Positions 25,420 to 32,803 of a stretch of 64,000 nucleotides of DNA are shown here, one piece after another. Origin of the DNA: CAZMZF01 sp964570765 (GTDB taxonomy: Bacteria; Zixibacteria; MSB-5A5; RBG-16-43-9). Both the position numbers and the translations under genes were made by a program. The first letter of the stretch is position 1. Every line of letters starts with the position of its first letter. The stretch covers positions 129,680 through 193,679 of the forward strand of contig CAZMZF010000001.1 in assembly GCA_964570765.1 (NCBI GenBank). The letters run 5' to 3'. A model generated the notes under the pieces. It was not told the origin of the DNA. It searched no databases and worked only from the letters and a program-made list of their open reading frames with translations.

Positions 25420-25592
25420 AAAACAATGCCATAAAGTTCTGGGGAGTTGTGTTGTTTGTGGTAGGCATAGTTTTCCTTTTGAGCAACTATGCAGTGATCC
25501 CAGGAACATTGAGTAAATTGTGGCCCGTAGTTTTGTTAGGGATCGGGCTAAAACTATTTTTTACTAAAGGAGAACAGGTTAGCCGGGCATAA
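25416..25592 (+). CDS. Small membrane protein, LiaF/DUF5668-like (58 aa)
   Basis: 58 residues from a GTG that overlaps the cdc48-type stop by four bases, with AAAGGAGGG upstream. Two hydrophobic stretches (FWGVVLFVVGIVFLLSNYAV, then LWPVVLLGIGLKLFF) match the DUF5668/LiaF transmembrane pattern, as in the 51-aa protein at 12932. Coupling to an unfoldase suggests it could anchor or recruit that ATPase at the membrane; this is a guess from position only. Confidence 0.7.
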   Translation: MKNNAIKFWGVVLFVVGIVFLLSNYAVIPGTLSKLWPVVLLGIGLKLFFTKGEQVSRA

Positions 25593-25622
25593 AATCTTGG
25601 TCATCTTAGCTCTGTTCACCTC

Positions 25623-25654
25623 GGGGAAGAATGCTCTCCAAGGCATTCTTCCCC
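25623..25654. repeat. Perfect 12-bp-arm hairpin ahead of gvpF
   Basis: GGGGAAGAATGC and GCATTCTTCCCC flank an 8-base loop. There is no T-run, so it is more a repeat or RNA-stability element than a terminator. Confidence 0.6.
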
Positions 25655-25689
25655 TATGGGAAGAGGAGGTTATCTCAAGAGGTAGTCAG

Positions 25690-26835
25690 ATGAATGAACA
25701 CAGTTCGATTTCTCTCACTGTCCCTGTCTTCGACTCCGAGGTCGCTCAGACTCGAGGAGAGCAAGGTCGAAGGGAAGGAAGATATATTTATGGAATAATC
25801 CAAACAAATGAAAAGAAAAGCTTTGGTTCAATTGGATTAAATGACCCTAAAAAAGAAGTATATACAGTTCCATACCAGGATATCAGCGCGGTAGTCAGCG
25901 ATTCACCGATTATAGCTTATGATTCCATGACAAAAGACCTGGTGGTTAAGGATCTTTTTTCTCATCAGTGGGTTATCGAGAAGGTTATGAAGAATCATAC
26001 CATTATCCCTATGAAATTCGGAACATTTGCGGAAAAAGAAGAGGAAGTTTTGGAGATTTTAAAAAACGAATATAAACAATTTAAAGAGGCTCTTAACTTG
26101 ATAAGCAATAAAATAGAGTTAGATGTGGTGGCTATATGGAATAAAGAGATAATTTTTAAAGAAATTGCAGAGGAGAGGGAAATCAAAGAGCTTAAAGAAA
26201 AAATTGCTACTAATCCAGCTGATCCACAACTCAATGACCGAATAAAATTAGGCAAAATGGTTGAAAAGTCTCTGAAGAAAAAAAATCAGGAGTATGCGGA
26301 AGAGATCCTGGGCACTTTAAAGGAGAGAGCTTTTGATTTTTGCACCCATGATACTTTAGATGATACCATGATACTAAACTCCTCTTTTCTTTTAGATAGA
26401 AACAGAGAAAAAGATTTCGATAAAAAGTTAAATGAGTTAGATGAAAAATATAAAAAGAAGATCAACTTCAGATGTGTGGGACCTCTGCCTCCGTATGGCT
26501 TTAGTACTATAAAGGTGAAAAAGTGGCAATTTGAGGATATCGATAAAGCCAGAAGGTTATTGGGATTGGGGGAAGAAATTACCCGCCCCGAGATCAAAAG
26601 CGCACACCGCAAACTGGTCTTTAAGTATCATCCGGATAAAAATCCTGAAGGGATCCCTTTGGATAAAAAATTTAATGAGTTGACCCAAGCTTATAAGCTT
26701 TTACTTGAATATTGTCAATCCGATCTCAAGACACAGAATACGTGCCGATGCTCCTTGCGAAAAGAAAAGGTTGAGAATTCTATTCTGATTAAAATTTTAA
26801 AAATGGAGCAGGAGCCGGAAGGGAAGAAATATTGA
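25690..26835 (+). CDS. gvpF: GvpF/GvpL-family protein with C-terminal J domain
   Basis: 381 residues from the ATG at 25690. The GvpL/F domain runs from RYIYGIIQTNEKKSFGSIGL to VGPLPPYGFSTIKVK (about residues 33-308). A J domain follows at about 310-375 with an intact HPD motif (LVFKYHPDKNPEG), able in principle to stimulate an Hsp70. The first ~30 residues (SSISLTVPVFDSEVAQTRGE region) are encoded by a 75-bp repeat also found inverted at 32603. No start codon lies between the repeat and RYIYGI, so the insertion seems to have become the N-terminus. The frame is open back to 25597. It is coupled to the next gene. Confidence 0.88.
   Translation: MNEHSSISLTVPVFDSEVAQTRGEQGRREGRYIYGIIQTNEKKSFGSIGLNDPKKEVYTVPYQDISAVVSDSPIIAYDSMTKDLVVKDLFSHQWVIEKVMKNHTIIPMKFGTFAEKEEEVLEILKNEYKQFKEALNLISNKIELDVVAIWNKEIIFKEIAEEREIKELKEKIATNPADPQLNDRIKLGKMVEKSLKKKNQEYAEEILGTLKERAFDFCTHDTLDDTMILNSSFLLDRNREKDFDKKLNELDEKYKKKINFRCVGPLPPYGFSTIKVKKWQFEDIDKARRLLGLGEEITRPEIKSAHRKLVFKYHPDKNPEGIPLDKKFNELTQAYKLLLEYCQSDLKTQNTCRCSLRKEKVENSILIKILKMEQEPEGKKY
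25700..25774 (+). repeat. 75-bp repeat, copy A (inverted copy at 32603-32677)
   Basis: A 75-base segment beginning ACAGTTCGATTTCTCTCACT is identical, base for base, to the reverse complement of 32603-32677. It is self-complementary in part (CGACTCCGAGGTCGC and CGAGGAGAGCAAGG). Here it codes for the gvpF N-terminus. Confidence 0.9.
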
Positions 26836-27449
26836 TAAAACTAATCTATGTTCCGGTGATCCATACTGAGGCGGATATGGGCTCGGTAGCTAAGGCACTA
26901 AAAGAGGAATACATCAAAAGGTATGGCCTGAAAAGATGGGATGAACATATTGAAGTGATTAACAGCATGTGGCAGGGGATAAGACAAAAGATATTCGACT
27001 TAGGATTGGATTACAACAAGACAAAAGTTTATCAGGATGGACTGCCAGTTTGTAATAAAGAGTTAGCCATAGCTTCTGATTTGGCCCAAGCGGGCAATGA
27101 AAATTTTAAGATAATTTTGGAATTAGTTCAACGGGGAGCAAAGTTGATAGGGACTGAGGAACCGGGACTGCTTTTAGAAGAGTACAACTATATCAAAGCT
27201 GTTACCAAAATTGATAACTTAGAAGAAAAAGGAAAAGCCGTTAAAAAATACGAAAAGAAGGCTTTGGATTTACTTAAAAGAAGGGACGAATACATTGCTA
27301 ATAGGATCACTAAAACACTAATGGAGGGAGAAACCGGAATTCTTTTCATCGGGATGAAACACAGGGTGGATGAAAAATTTTCCAGAGATATAGAAGTTAG
27401 CTATCTGATCTTTCGACTACCATTTAAAGAAAGCTGTAAAAAATGGTGA
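26832..27449 (+). CDS. Conserved-looking protein of unknown function (gvp cluster)
   Basis: 205 residues starting at a TTG that overlaps the gvpF stop, with GGAAGGGAAG as ribosome-binding site. It begins IKLIYVPVIHTEADMGSVAK, has a mixed alpha/beta middle with KLIGTEEPGLLLEEYNYIK, and ends with ETGILFIGMKHRVDEKF before a short tail. The His-containing start and the late GILFIGMKH strand give a faint likeness to TraB/GumN-type hydrolases, not enough to assign one. It is soluble by composition. It overlaps the next hsp20 gene by seven bases. Confidence 0.75.
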   Translation: MIKLIYVPVIHTEADMGSVAKALKEEYIKRYGLKRWDEHIEVINSMWQGIRQKIFDLGLDYNKTKVYQDGLPVCNKELAIASDLAQAGNENFKIILELVQRGAKLIGTEEPGLLLEEYNYIKAVTKIDNLEEKGKAVKKYEKKALDLLKRRDEYIANRITKTLMEGETGILFIGMKHRVDEKFSRDIEVSYLIFRLPFKESCKKW

Positions 27450-27961
27450 AGTATAGACGCATTAAGGGGATCCATGATATTGTCACTACGGTACATAAGC
27501 CGAGAAGAAAAGATAATACTGAAATAGATGTCGGTGGTGCAGGCTTAGGGGGTTTTGGTTCAGCAGATGAGTCCATAAAGAAGGTTAACCTGGTTTGTCC
27601 GCGTACCTGGGTCTTCTCCACTAGACCAAAATTTATTCGCCATCAAAAGCCAATTGAGAAATCCCTCTTGGTGGAAAAAGTTGAGGAACCGGTAGTAAAT
27701 GTTTTTGAGGAGATAAAGGAGGTAGTGGTGCTGGCAGAAATGCCGGGTGCAAACAAAGAGAGTATTAATTGTAAAGTAAAGGATGACATTCTTTTTATAT
27801 CGGCAGAGGCTAAGGATCAATGGGGAGCAAAAAAATATGAGAAGGAGATCTTATTGCCTTTTGTAGTCAGCCCAGGTAGTCTGAAAACCTCATATGAGAA
27901 TCAAATCTTAGAGATTAAACTGAACAGAGAGGAAAAGAGGACAAGTAAAAAAAGGAGATAA
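27443..27961 (+). CDS. Hsp20/alpha-crystallin protein, GvpH-like (2 of 3)
   Basis: 172 residues. A basic, Gly-containing N-terminal arm is followed by the alpha-crystallin domain at about 75-165 (EEPVVNVFEEIKEVVVLAEM, KDDILFISAEAKDQWG, YENQILEIKLNR). The GvpH-type N-terminal region of the first copy is largely replaced. It overlaps the previous gene and is one base from the receiver gene, so it is firmly operonic. Three Hsp20 paralogues in one cluster suggest division of clients. Confidence 0.85.
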   Translation: MVKYRRIKGIHDIVTTVHKPRRKDNTEIDVGGAGLGGFGSADESIKKVNLVCPRTWVFSTRPKFIRHQKPIEKSLLVEKVEEPVVNVFEEIKEVVVLAEMPGANKESINCKVKDDILFISAEAKDQWGAKKYEKEILLPFVVSPGSLKTSYENQILEIKLNREEKRTSKKRR

Positions 27962-27962
27962 A

Positions 27963-28337
27963 ATGAAACCCACTATTTTGATAGTTGATGATGAAAAAGA
28001 GATCTGTGATCTCTTTCAAGATATTCTAACCCAAGAGGGGTATAAGGTATTTACAGCCACCAATGGGGCAGAGGCAATCTCTTTAGGAAAGCAAAATAGA
28101 CTTGATTTGGCTCTTCTGGACATAAAGATGCCCGGGATGGATGGAATAGAGACATTTCAAGAGTTAAGAAAGTTTAAAAAGGACCTGGAGGTGATCATCC
28201 TAACCGGTTACGGAACCTTAAAGACAGCTAAGGAAGCGATGAAATTAGGTGCTTATGATTTTCTAACGAAGCCATTTGATTTGGGGTTAGTAAAAAACAT
28301 CATCCATCAAGCTTTAGAAAGGAAAAAAGAGGTATAA
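27963..28337 (+). CDS. Single-domain response regulator (receiver only)
   Basis: A 124-residue CheY-like receiver. All phosphorylation residues are present: Asp-Asp-Glu in ILIVDDEKEI, acceptor Asp in DLALLDIKMPGMDG, Thr in EVIILTGYGT, and Lys in DFLTKPFD. No output domain and no kinase gene lie nearby, so a remote kinase and a protein partner are expected. It is wedged between hsp20 and gvpF with one- and two-base gaps. Its sequence is of the NtrC/AtoC receiver kind and resembles the receiver of the regulator at 41916. Confidence 0.9.
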   Translation: MKPTILIVDDEKEICDLFQDILTQEGYKVFTATNGAEAISLGKQNRLDLALLDIKMPGMDGIETFQELRKFKKDLEVIILTGYGTLKTAKEAMKLGAYDFLTKPFDLGLVKNIIHQALERKKEV

Positions 28338-28339
28338 AA

Positions 28340-29149
28340 GTGACGGCGGAGAGTAAATCTAAAGAAGGTATATATATTTATTGCGTGATAGATTTTAAAG
28401 AAGGAGAATTGGAAAAAAACTTTGGTCCCTTAGGCATGGGTGAAAGAGGGGATGAGGTGCGTTCCTTAAGGTACAAAGATGTCGCAGTGGTGATCAGCAG
28501 TTCCCCAATTAAAAAATATCCGGTCTGCAGAGAAAACTGTTTGGGCCACCAGCAGGCAGTCGAGGCGGTGATGAAGGAAGGTTTTACTGTTCTCCCGGTC
28601 AGATATTGCACTATTGCGGAGGATGAAGGGCAAGTGAAGAAGATTTTGAAAAGAGATCATGAAAGATTTAAGGATTTACTTCTAAAGATGGAAAATAAGG
28701 TGGAGCTGGGTTTGAAGGCAATATTCGATGAAAAGCTGATTTATCAGGACATTCTTGCTAAAAACAAAGAGATCAGATTATGGAAAGAAAAGTTGATAAA
28801 CAAACCTCCGGAGAAGACTTATCATCAGCGAATCAAGGTAGGGAGGATGGTTGAATCTGCACTTAATGCGGAAAAGGAAAAAGCGAAAACGTTAGCACTG
28901 AGAACCTTGAAAGGACTGGCTGAGGATTATGTCGTGGCGGATAATTACGGGGAAAGGATGTTTTTAAATGCTTCCTTCTTAGTAGAGAGAAACAAAGAGC
29001 CAGAATTTGATAAGAAGGTGGATGAGTTAAATGAGAGGTTCGGGCAAGGGTTGAAGCTAAAATATGTGGGAGAGATGCCTCCTTTTAATTTCGTCTGTCT
29101 GGAGATAGACTTGGATGTAGAGGGGGTGGAGTTAGATGTTACTGATTGA
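28340..29149 (+). CDS. gvpF: GvpF/GvpL-family protein (2 of 3)
   Basis: 269 residues from a GTG. The GvpL/F pattern is clear: GIYIYCVIDFKEGELEKNFG at the N-terminus, VAVVISSSPIKKYPV, the FTVLPVRYCTIAEDE core, and VGEMPPFNFVCLEI at the end. GvpF/L proteins bind GvpA and are needed at the start of gas-vesicle assembly. The stop lies within the start region of gvpG (14-base overlap), a standard gvpF-gvpG arrangement. Confidence 0.93.
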   Translation: MTAESKSKEGIYIYCVIDFKEGELEKNFGPLGMGERGDEVRSLRYKDVAVVISSSPIKKYPVCRENCLGHQQAVEAVMKEGFTVLPVRYCTIAEDEGQVKKILKRDHERFKDLLLKMENKVELGLKAIFDEKLIYQDILAKNKEIRLWKEKLINKPPEKTYHQRIKVGRMVESALNAEKEKAKTLALRTLKGLAEDYVVADNYGERMFLNASFLVERNKEPEFDKKVDELNERFGQGLKLKYVGEMPPFNFVCLEIDLDVEGVELDVTD

Positions 29150-29366
29150 TGATATACTACTTATGCCCTTTAATGGGCTTATAGGGGTCTTCAAAACCAT
29201 ACATGATATGGCGGAAAAAGAAGTAAATGATGAAAAATATACACTGGAAAAATTAATGGAACTACAGCTGCGCTACGAACTGGATGAGATAAGCGAGGAG
29301 GAATATAATAGGGAGGAAGCAAAATTGCAGGCAAAATTAAATGCTATCAGAGAGGCTAAAATCTAA
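29136..29366 (+). CDS. gvpG: GvpG
   Basis: A 76-residue GvpG-family protein. It starts MLLIDDILLMPFNGLIGVFK, the family hallmark, and continues as one charged helix (ELQLRYELDEISEEEYNREE). GvpG is an essential minor assembly protein that interacts with GvpF/L. It overlaps the end of the gvpF gene by 14 bases. Confidence 0.94.
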   Translation: MLLIDDILLMPFNGLIGVFKTIHDMAEKEVNDEKYTLEKLMELQLRYELDEISEEEYNREEAKLQAKLNAIREAKI

Positions 29367-29404
29367 AGCAGAATATAACTCACTTTTTAAAAGGAGGTGA
29401 CAAA

Positions 29405-29671
29405 ATGGAAATGACAGTGCCGAAATTAATCGAGCTAGCGCGAGAGCAATTAACCGAGGTGATAGGGTTGAAGCTCTCCTCAACTCTGGGTGCTTCAAAA
29501 GATGATAAGGGTTGGCTAATCTCTGTGGAGATGGTCGAGAAGAAATCAATTCCGGATGGGATGGACATATTAGCAACCTACGAAGCCCGGCTAAATGATA
29601 GGGGTGAACTGTTGGAGTTTAGTCGCAAGAAGCTTCGTAAACGCATAGATACTGCTGAAGAGCAGGAATAA
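29405..29671 (+). CDS. gvpO: GvpO
   Basis: An 88-residue GvpO-family protein. It contains the helix AREQLTEVIGLKLSSTLGA, then the strand pair GWLISVEMVEKKSIPDGMDI and LATYEARLNDRGELLEFSRK, which are typical of the family. GvpO is an accessory protein required for vesicle formation in haloarchaea and actinobacteria. AAAAGGAGGTGA precedes the ATG. Confidence 0.92.
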   Translation: MEMTVPKLIELAREQLTEVIGLKLSSTLGASKDDKGWLISVEMVEKKSIPDGMDILATYEARLNDRGELLEFSRKKLRKRIDTAEEQE

Positions 29672-29698
29672 GAGGATAGCTAAAACAGGGGAAAAGCG

Positions 29699-31753
29699 AT
29701 GCCAGAAAATGGCTCCACTTTTTTAAGTAATAAAAACTTGAAACTAATACTGTTTGGAGGAAAGGGTGGGAGTGGGAAGACCACATCCGCTGTTGCTACT
29801 GCTATACATTTGAGTCAGGTTAATAAAGACAAAAGAATACTTTTGGTCTCCACTGACCCGGCACACTCCTTAGGAGATAGTTTTAACTTTCGGGTAGGCA
29901 ATAGAATCACTCCTATAAAAGATGTGCCTGGTCTTTCTGCTCTGGAAATAAATGCCCCAGAGCTGCTTGAGGATTTCAAGGAAAAACACGGAGATGTAAT
30001 CAAGAAGCTGGCTGATCGGGGCACCTACTTTGATCAACAGGATATAGCCGATTTCTTTAACCTTTCCCTGCCGGGTCTGGATGAGCTCATGGCAATAATA
30101 AAGGTAGCGGATATCTTAAAATCGAATGATTATGACCTGATCATCCTAGATACTGCTCCTACTGGACACACCATCAGGTTATTAGAACTGCCAGACCAAA
30201 TGCTCAAATGGATCGATGTTTTGGATTTAATGCAGCATAAGCATCGTTATATGTCGAAGCGATTCACAGGCGGGTATGTAAAAGATGATGCGGATGAGTT
30301 CTTAGAGAAAATGTCTGAGGATGTTAAAAGGGTAAGGGCTCTTCTAAGGAATTCAGAGACAACAGAATTTGCTCCGGTTACCATTCCAGAGCCTTTGAGC
30401 ATAAATGAGACAGAGAGGTTTCTTTTTACCCTGAAGAATCATAATATCCCGGTAAAAAGTATTATCGTTAATCGGATTGTAGGAGGGGAAGGGTGCGATT
30501 TGTGTACCTCCAGAAGAAGGGATCAACAGAGGCACATAAAAGAAATTGAGGAGAAGTTTAAGGAATATAATCTTTTCAAAATTCCCTTATTTCCTAAACA
30601 GATTCGAGGAATAGATGATTTGAAAGTGTTCGCTTCAGCCTTGTTTGATGAAACTTCTCAATATCAATCGACTGCTGTTGTTCCATCCTCAACTTGGATA
30701 TCCACTCAGGATAGGCCTGTTGATTCAAACTCAAAGCTTTCAGATATTTTCAACAAGAATTTGCAGTTCATCCTGTTCGGTGGAAAGGGAGGAGTGGGCA
30801 AAACCTCAATGGCTTCGGCTACAGCTTTATATGTAGCTAAACAAAATCCTAAAAAGAAGGTGCTAGTCTTCTCTACAGATCCGGCTCATTCATTATCCGA
30901 TTCATTTGGCTGCTTAATTGGAAGTAAGATAACAGCCATAAATGCTCAGGACAATCTCTCTGGGTTAGAAATAGATGCTACCGAATTAGTTGAGGATTTC
31001 AAGGATGAATATCGGCAGGAGATAGATGAGGTCTTCGATAATTTTATAGGTAATAAATTGGATATAAAGTTTGACCGTGAAGTGATGACCGAGCTTGTCT
31101 CCCTTTCTCCTCCAGGATTGGATGAGATCATGGCTTTAAAAAAGATTATGGAATTTAGCGAAGATGAAAAATACGATCTTTTTGTTTTAGACACATCTCC
31201 CACCGGGCATCTGCTTCGCTTTTTGGAGCTTCCTTCACTGCTTTTGGACTGGTTAAGAGCCATCTTTAAATTGTTATTGAAATATAAAGAGGTAGTGGGG
31301 TTGAGCAAAACAGCCCAAAAACTTCTTTCTCTATCAAAAAGTATCAAAAGAATGCAGAAAACACTTGCAGATCCTGAAAAAACTGAATTTGTGGCTATAA
31401 CTATTCCAGAAGCTATGGGCATAGCGGAGACTGGGAGACTGCTTTCCACTCTTAAGAGGCTTGAAATCACCTGTCGACACGTGGTCCTCAATATGCTTAT
31501 TCCACCCTCCAGGTGTGGATTTTGCGCCCGCAAGAGGGAGGAACAAAAAAACTATGTCCAAGAGGCTAAGAGGAAATTCTCCGATTATCTGGTTAGTGAA
31601 ATTCCATTGTTCACCCATGATATTACGGGAATTGACAGTTTAACTGAGCTTTCTGAGGTTATGTATGAGAAAGAGTCCGCAGGATCCAGATTCGGAATGG
31701 CAAAAGGTGTCGGAATTTTAAAATCTGTGCTGCAAAGTATAAGATTGTTTTAA
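29699..31753 (+). CDS. Tandem ArsA/Get3-type ATPase
   Basis: 684 residues forming two ArsA/Get3-family modules. Module 1 has the deviant Walker A GGKGGSGKTT (about 20-29), STDPAHSLGDSF and DTAPTGHTIRLLELP. Module 2 has GGKGGVGKTS (about 358-367), STDPAHSLSDSF and DTSPTGHLLRFLELP. Each module also carries a Get3-like CxxC (GCDLCTSR, RCGFCARK). ArsA pumps need an ArsB partner, which is absent. Get3-type ATPases instead escort hydrophobic membrane proteins. In this cluster an escort role for hydrophobic GvpA-family subunits is attractive but unproven. TCCGCAGGATCCAGATTCGG lies in frame near the C-terminus. Confidence 0.9.
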   Translation: MPENGSTFLSNKNLKLILFGGKGGSGKTTSAVATAIHLSQVNKDKRILLVSTDPAHSLGDSFNFRVGNRITPIKDVPGLSALEINAPELLEDFKEKHGDVIKKLADRGTYFDQQDIADFFNLSLPGLDELMAIIKVADILKSNDYDLIILDTAPTGHTIRLLELPDQMLKWIDVLDLMQHKHRYMSKRFTGGYVKDDADEFLEKMSEDVKRVRALLRNSETTEFAPVTIPEPLSINETERFLFTLKNHNIPVKSIIVNRIVGGEGCDLCTSRRRDQQRHIKEIEEKFKEYNLFKIPLFPKQIRGIDDLKVFASALFDETSQYQSTAVVPSSTWISTQDRPVDSNSKLSDIFNKNLQFILFGGKGGVGKTSMASATALYVAKQNPKKKVLVFSTDPAHSLSDSFGCLIGSKITAINAQDNLSGLEIDATELVEDFKDEYRQEIDEVFDNFIGNKLDIKFDREVMTELVSLSPPGLDEIMALKKIMEFSEDEKYDLFVLDTSPTGHLLRFLELPSLLLDWLRAIFKLLLKYKEVVGLSKTAQKLLSLSKSIKRMQKTLADPEKTEFVAITIPEAMGIAETGRLLSTLKRLEITCRHVVLNMLIPPSRCGFCARKREEQKNYVQEAKRKFSDYLVSEIPLFTHDITGIDSLTELSEVMYEKESAGSRFGMAKGVGILKSVLQSIRLF

Positions 31754-31772
31754 ATTTAGTAATTAAATCAGG

Positions 31773-31919
31773 ATGGATAGATCCACAAGGAAGAAAAGGA
31801 AAAGAGAGTCCGAATTCTGGATCTATAGGAAAAGCGAGCTGAAAAAGAATCGGGTAGAAAATCCGAAGTTGAAAAAACCCAGGGAGATTCAGATGTGGTA
31901 TGAAGAAGCAGATAGTTAA
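31773..31919 (+). CDS. Small basic protein (48 aa), uncertain
   Basis: A 48-codon ORF rich in Lys, Arg and Glu (MDRSTRKKRKRESEFWIYRK...). It lies between the arsA-type gene and the GvpA-zinc-ribbon gene in the operon strand, without a good ribosome-binding site. It contains a GTCCGAATTCTGGATC stretch related to the dispersed GGATCC palindromes, so it may be partly repeat-derived. Confidence 0.35.
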   Translation: MDRSTRKKRKRESEFWIYRKSELKKNRVENPKLKKPREIQMWYEEADS

Positions 31920-31949
31920 AAATAAATTTCCAGAAAGGGGTAATTCAAA

Positions 31950-32303
31950 ATGGCTTTAAAGGCAACCAAAGAGACCAGCGGCACCTTGGCAGATATAATA
32001 GATAGGATTTTGGATAAGGGATTGGTGATCAATGCGGATATCATGGTGTCTGTGGCTGGGGTTGAGCTTTTGGGTATCAAAATAAGAGCAGCTTTAGCCT
32101 CATTTGAGACAGCCGCTAAGTATGGTTTGGAGTTTCCCTCAGGCACTAATCTGCAAACTGAGGCTTGGAAAGAAGCCAAGGTGAACAAGGAGAATTGCCC
32201 TCAGTGCGGGGAAAAAGTTAGCACAGAAGAGCTTCTCACCACCGGTTGTCCTTGGTGTGGTTGGGTAAGTGCCAAGGCAAAAGCACAGCTAACTGCGTGC
32301 TAA
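31950..32303 (+). CDS. GvpA-family protein fused to a zinc ribbon
   Basis: 117 residues. Residues about 10-72 are a full GvpA/J/M-type domain (LADIIDRILDKGLVINADIM, VSVAGVELLGIKIRAALASF). About 83-108 form a zinc ribbon with two CxxC pairs 13 residues apart (CPQCGEKVSTEELLTTGCPW, then C). This replaces the usual short or acidic tail of GvpJ, GvpM or GvpS. It is probably a minor shell or nucleation subunit that docks to another protein through the ribbon. AGAAAGGGG precedes the ATG. A second, detached copy of the ribbon lies 150 bp downstream. Confidence 0.9.
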   Translation: MALKATKETSGTLADIIDRILDKGLVINADIMVSVAGVELLGIKIRAALASFETAAKYGLEFPSGTNLQTEAWKEAKVNKENCPQCGEKVSTEELLTTGCPWCGWVSAKAKAQLTAC

Positions 32304-32449
32304 GATGATGAAACATGGAAGAAGAAAAGGATATTTATCTTTAAACTTAAAAACACTTAAACGGTTTTCGACCCTATTTGAAATGCGCTCTTAGATAAGG
32401 TTGATCAACTGTCAATCAGCAGATCGAAGAAGAAAAAAATTGGTGAAGA

Positions 32450-32662
32450 GTGGTACCATGTGTTAAGCCAACACAGACAGGGAATAAAAAACTAGACTCA
32501 GGACTATTCAGAATAAATTGCTCTAGGTGTAAAGATAGAATTGTAAGAGAGGAGGTTTTAAAAAAAGGGTGTTATATATGCGGTTCGACCGTTCGAGTCG
32601 CTCCCTTCGACCTTGCTCTCCTCGAGTCTGAGCGACCTCGGAGTCGAAGACAGGGACAGTGA
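32450..32662 (+). pseudogene. Orphan zinc-ribbon fragment with repeat-derived tail
   Basis: A 70-codon ORF. Residues 22-46 (INCSRCKDRIVREEVLKKGC then YICG) match the zinc ribbon of the gene at 31950 with identical cysteine spacing, so it is likely a duplicated remnant of that gene. The GvpA part is missing. The last 20 residues are encoded by the 75-bp repeat at 32603. The GTG start at 32450 has only a weak ribosome-binding site. It might still be translated as a lone ribbon. Confidence 0.5.
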
Positions 32663-32742
32663 GAGAAATCGAACTGTCACGGTGCTGAGCCAAGTAGAAG
32701 CACAAGCTCCCTTCGACCTTACTCAGGGACAGTGAGAGGAAT
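32603..32742 (-). repeat. 75-bp repeat, copy B (32603-32677) plus partial copy
   Basis: 32603-32677 is the exact reverse complement of 25700-25774. A shorter, diverged second copy follows at about 32711-32742 (CCCTTCGACCTTACTCAGGG, GACAGTGAGAGGAATCGAAC), so the element is locally duplicated. Confidence 0.9.
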
Positions 32743-32803
32743 CGAACTGTCACCCCCTGAGTAAAACCGAAGGGTGGTTACAAATTAAGAGAAGGATAAA
32801 CCT

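Noticed and set aside
29699..31753. An arsenite-pump ATPase (arsenic resistance)
   Set aside because: No arsB, arsC, arsD or arsR gene is nearby, and the CxxC pairs and gvp context fit a Get3-like escort ATPase better. The arsenic role cannot be excluded by sequence alone.
32523..32753. Minus-strand ORF sharing SLTVPVFDSEVAQTRGE with the gvpF N-terminus
   Set aside because: The shared peptide comes from the 75-bp inverted repeat, not from a second gene; the rest of the ORF is antisense to the zinc-ribbon fragment.
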